The notes beneath the pieces are model-generated. The model was given only the letters and a program-made list of their open reading frames with translations, was not told the origin of the DNA and did not search any database. Positions 43,121-43,197 of a stretch of DNA of 43,197 nt are shown here, piece after piece. The translations under genes were made by a program, and so were the position numbers. Where the stretch lies: NCBI RefSeq assembly GCF_012395835.1, contig NZ_JAAZSQ010000027.1:1-43197 (forward strand). Reading direction: 5' to 3'. This DNA comes from Arthrobacter mobilis. GTDB taxonomy: Bacteria; Actinomycetota; Actinomycetes; Actinomycetales; Micrococcaceae. The stretch's first letter is position 1. Every line of letters begins with the position of its first letter.

Positions 43121-43197
43121 ATGCGTGCCAGTGACCGGGCTTATTCGGCCCTGCGGGAGGACATTGTCGAATGGCGCCTGCCTCCGGGTACGGTGCT
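43121..43197 (+). CDS. GntR-family regulator, N-terminal fragment cut by the window edge
   Basis: The first 25 codons read [20 protein letters not shown] followed by PPGTV. The AYxxLRxxIV-x3-L-x-PGT pattern is the start of the GntR winged helix (FadR/FCD type). The rest lies outside the window. It is divergent from panB with TGTATACA boxes between them. No clear Shine-Dalgarno is seen, so the transcript may be leader-poor or the start slightly different. Confidence 0.75.
   Translation, partial: MRASDRAYSALREDIVEWRLPPGTV

Overview
The window is GC-rich actinobacterial DNA with strong Shine-Dalgarno sites, frequent GTG/TTG starts and ATGA stop-start overlaps. Small proteins and gene types resemble Arthrobacter/Paenarthrobacter-like Micrococcaceae; this placement is an inference from style, not a database match. 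It reads as a catabolic accessory region for a hydrophobic, probably alicyclic or terpenoid-like alcohol or alkene, beside a mycofactocin (MFT) locus, with gene relics in between. No rRNA, tRNA, CRISPR array or intact transposase was recognised.

Layout. (1) 0.7-5.5 kb: a LysR regulator, a putidaredoxin-reductase-type flavoprotein, a zinc alcohol dehydrogenase and a small protein. (2) 6.5-17.2 kb: EamA and MFS transporters, a second ferredoxin reductase, an aldo/keto reductase, a second zinc dehydrogenase, a PucR-type regulator, then a P450 - [2Fe-2S] ferredoxin - HtaA-domain operon and an HpcH/HpaI aldolase. (3) 17.8-32 kb: a small orphan protein, a FAD epoxidase - epoxide hydrolase - PDR-type reductase operon, an ecdysteroid-kinase-like phosphotransferase, a GMC oxidoreductase, a mycofactocin-type SDR, an aldehyde dehydrogenase, an AAHS-type MFS transporter and a tyrosine-phosphatase-like enzyme. 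(4) 32.1-38.6 kb: mftR, then mftA-B-C-D-E, a broken SDR and mftF. (5) 38.6-43.2 kb: relics of a thioesterase, an aldo/keto reductase and an SDR around a TetR gene with a clear operator, two small proteins, panB, and the first 25 codons of a GntR regulator.

How it may work together (inference). The P450 system and the epoxidase/hydrolase pair would introduce hydroxyl groups. The zinc dehydrogenases, MFT-type SDR, GMC enzyme and aldehyde dehydrogenase would oxidise the alcohols, with mycofactocin made next door as redox cofactor for the SDR. The aldolase would cleave a late intermediate.

The most notable signal is a 13-bp element, AATGCATTRGACA. It occurs exactly four times and in near matches at least four more times, mostly 60-105 nt upstream of start codons and always in intergenic DNA. 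It precedes the P450, ferredoxin reductase 2, the MFT-type SDR, the epoxidase (183 nt gap), an MFS transporter and two small ORFs. This suggests one undescribed regulon spanning the separate clusters.
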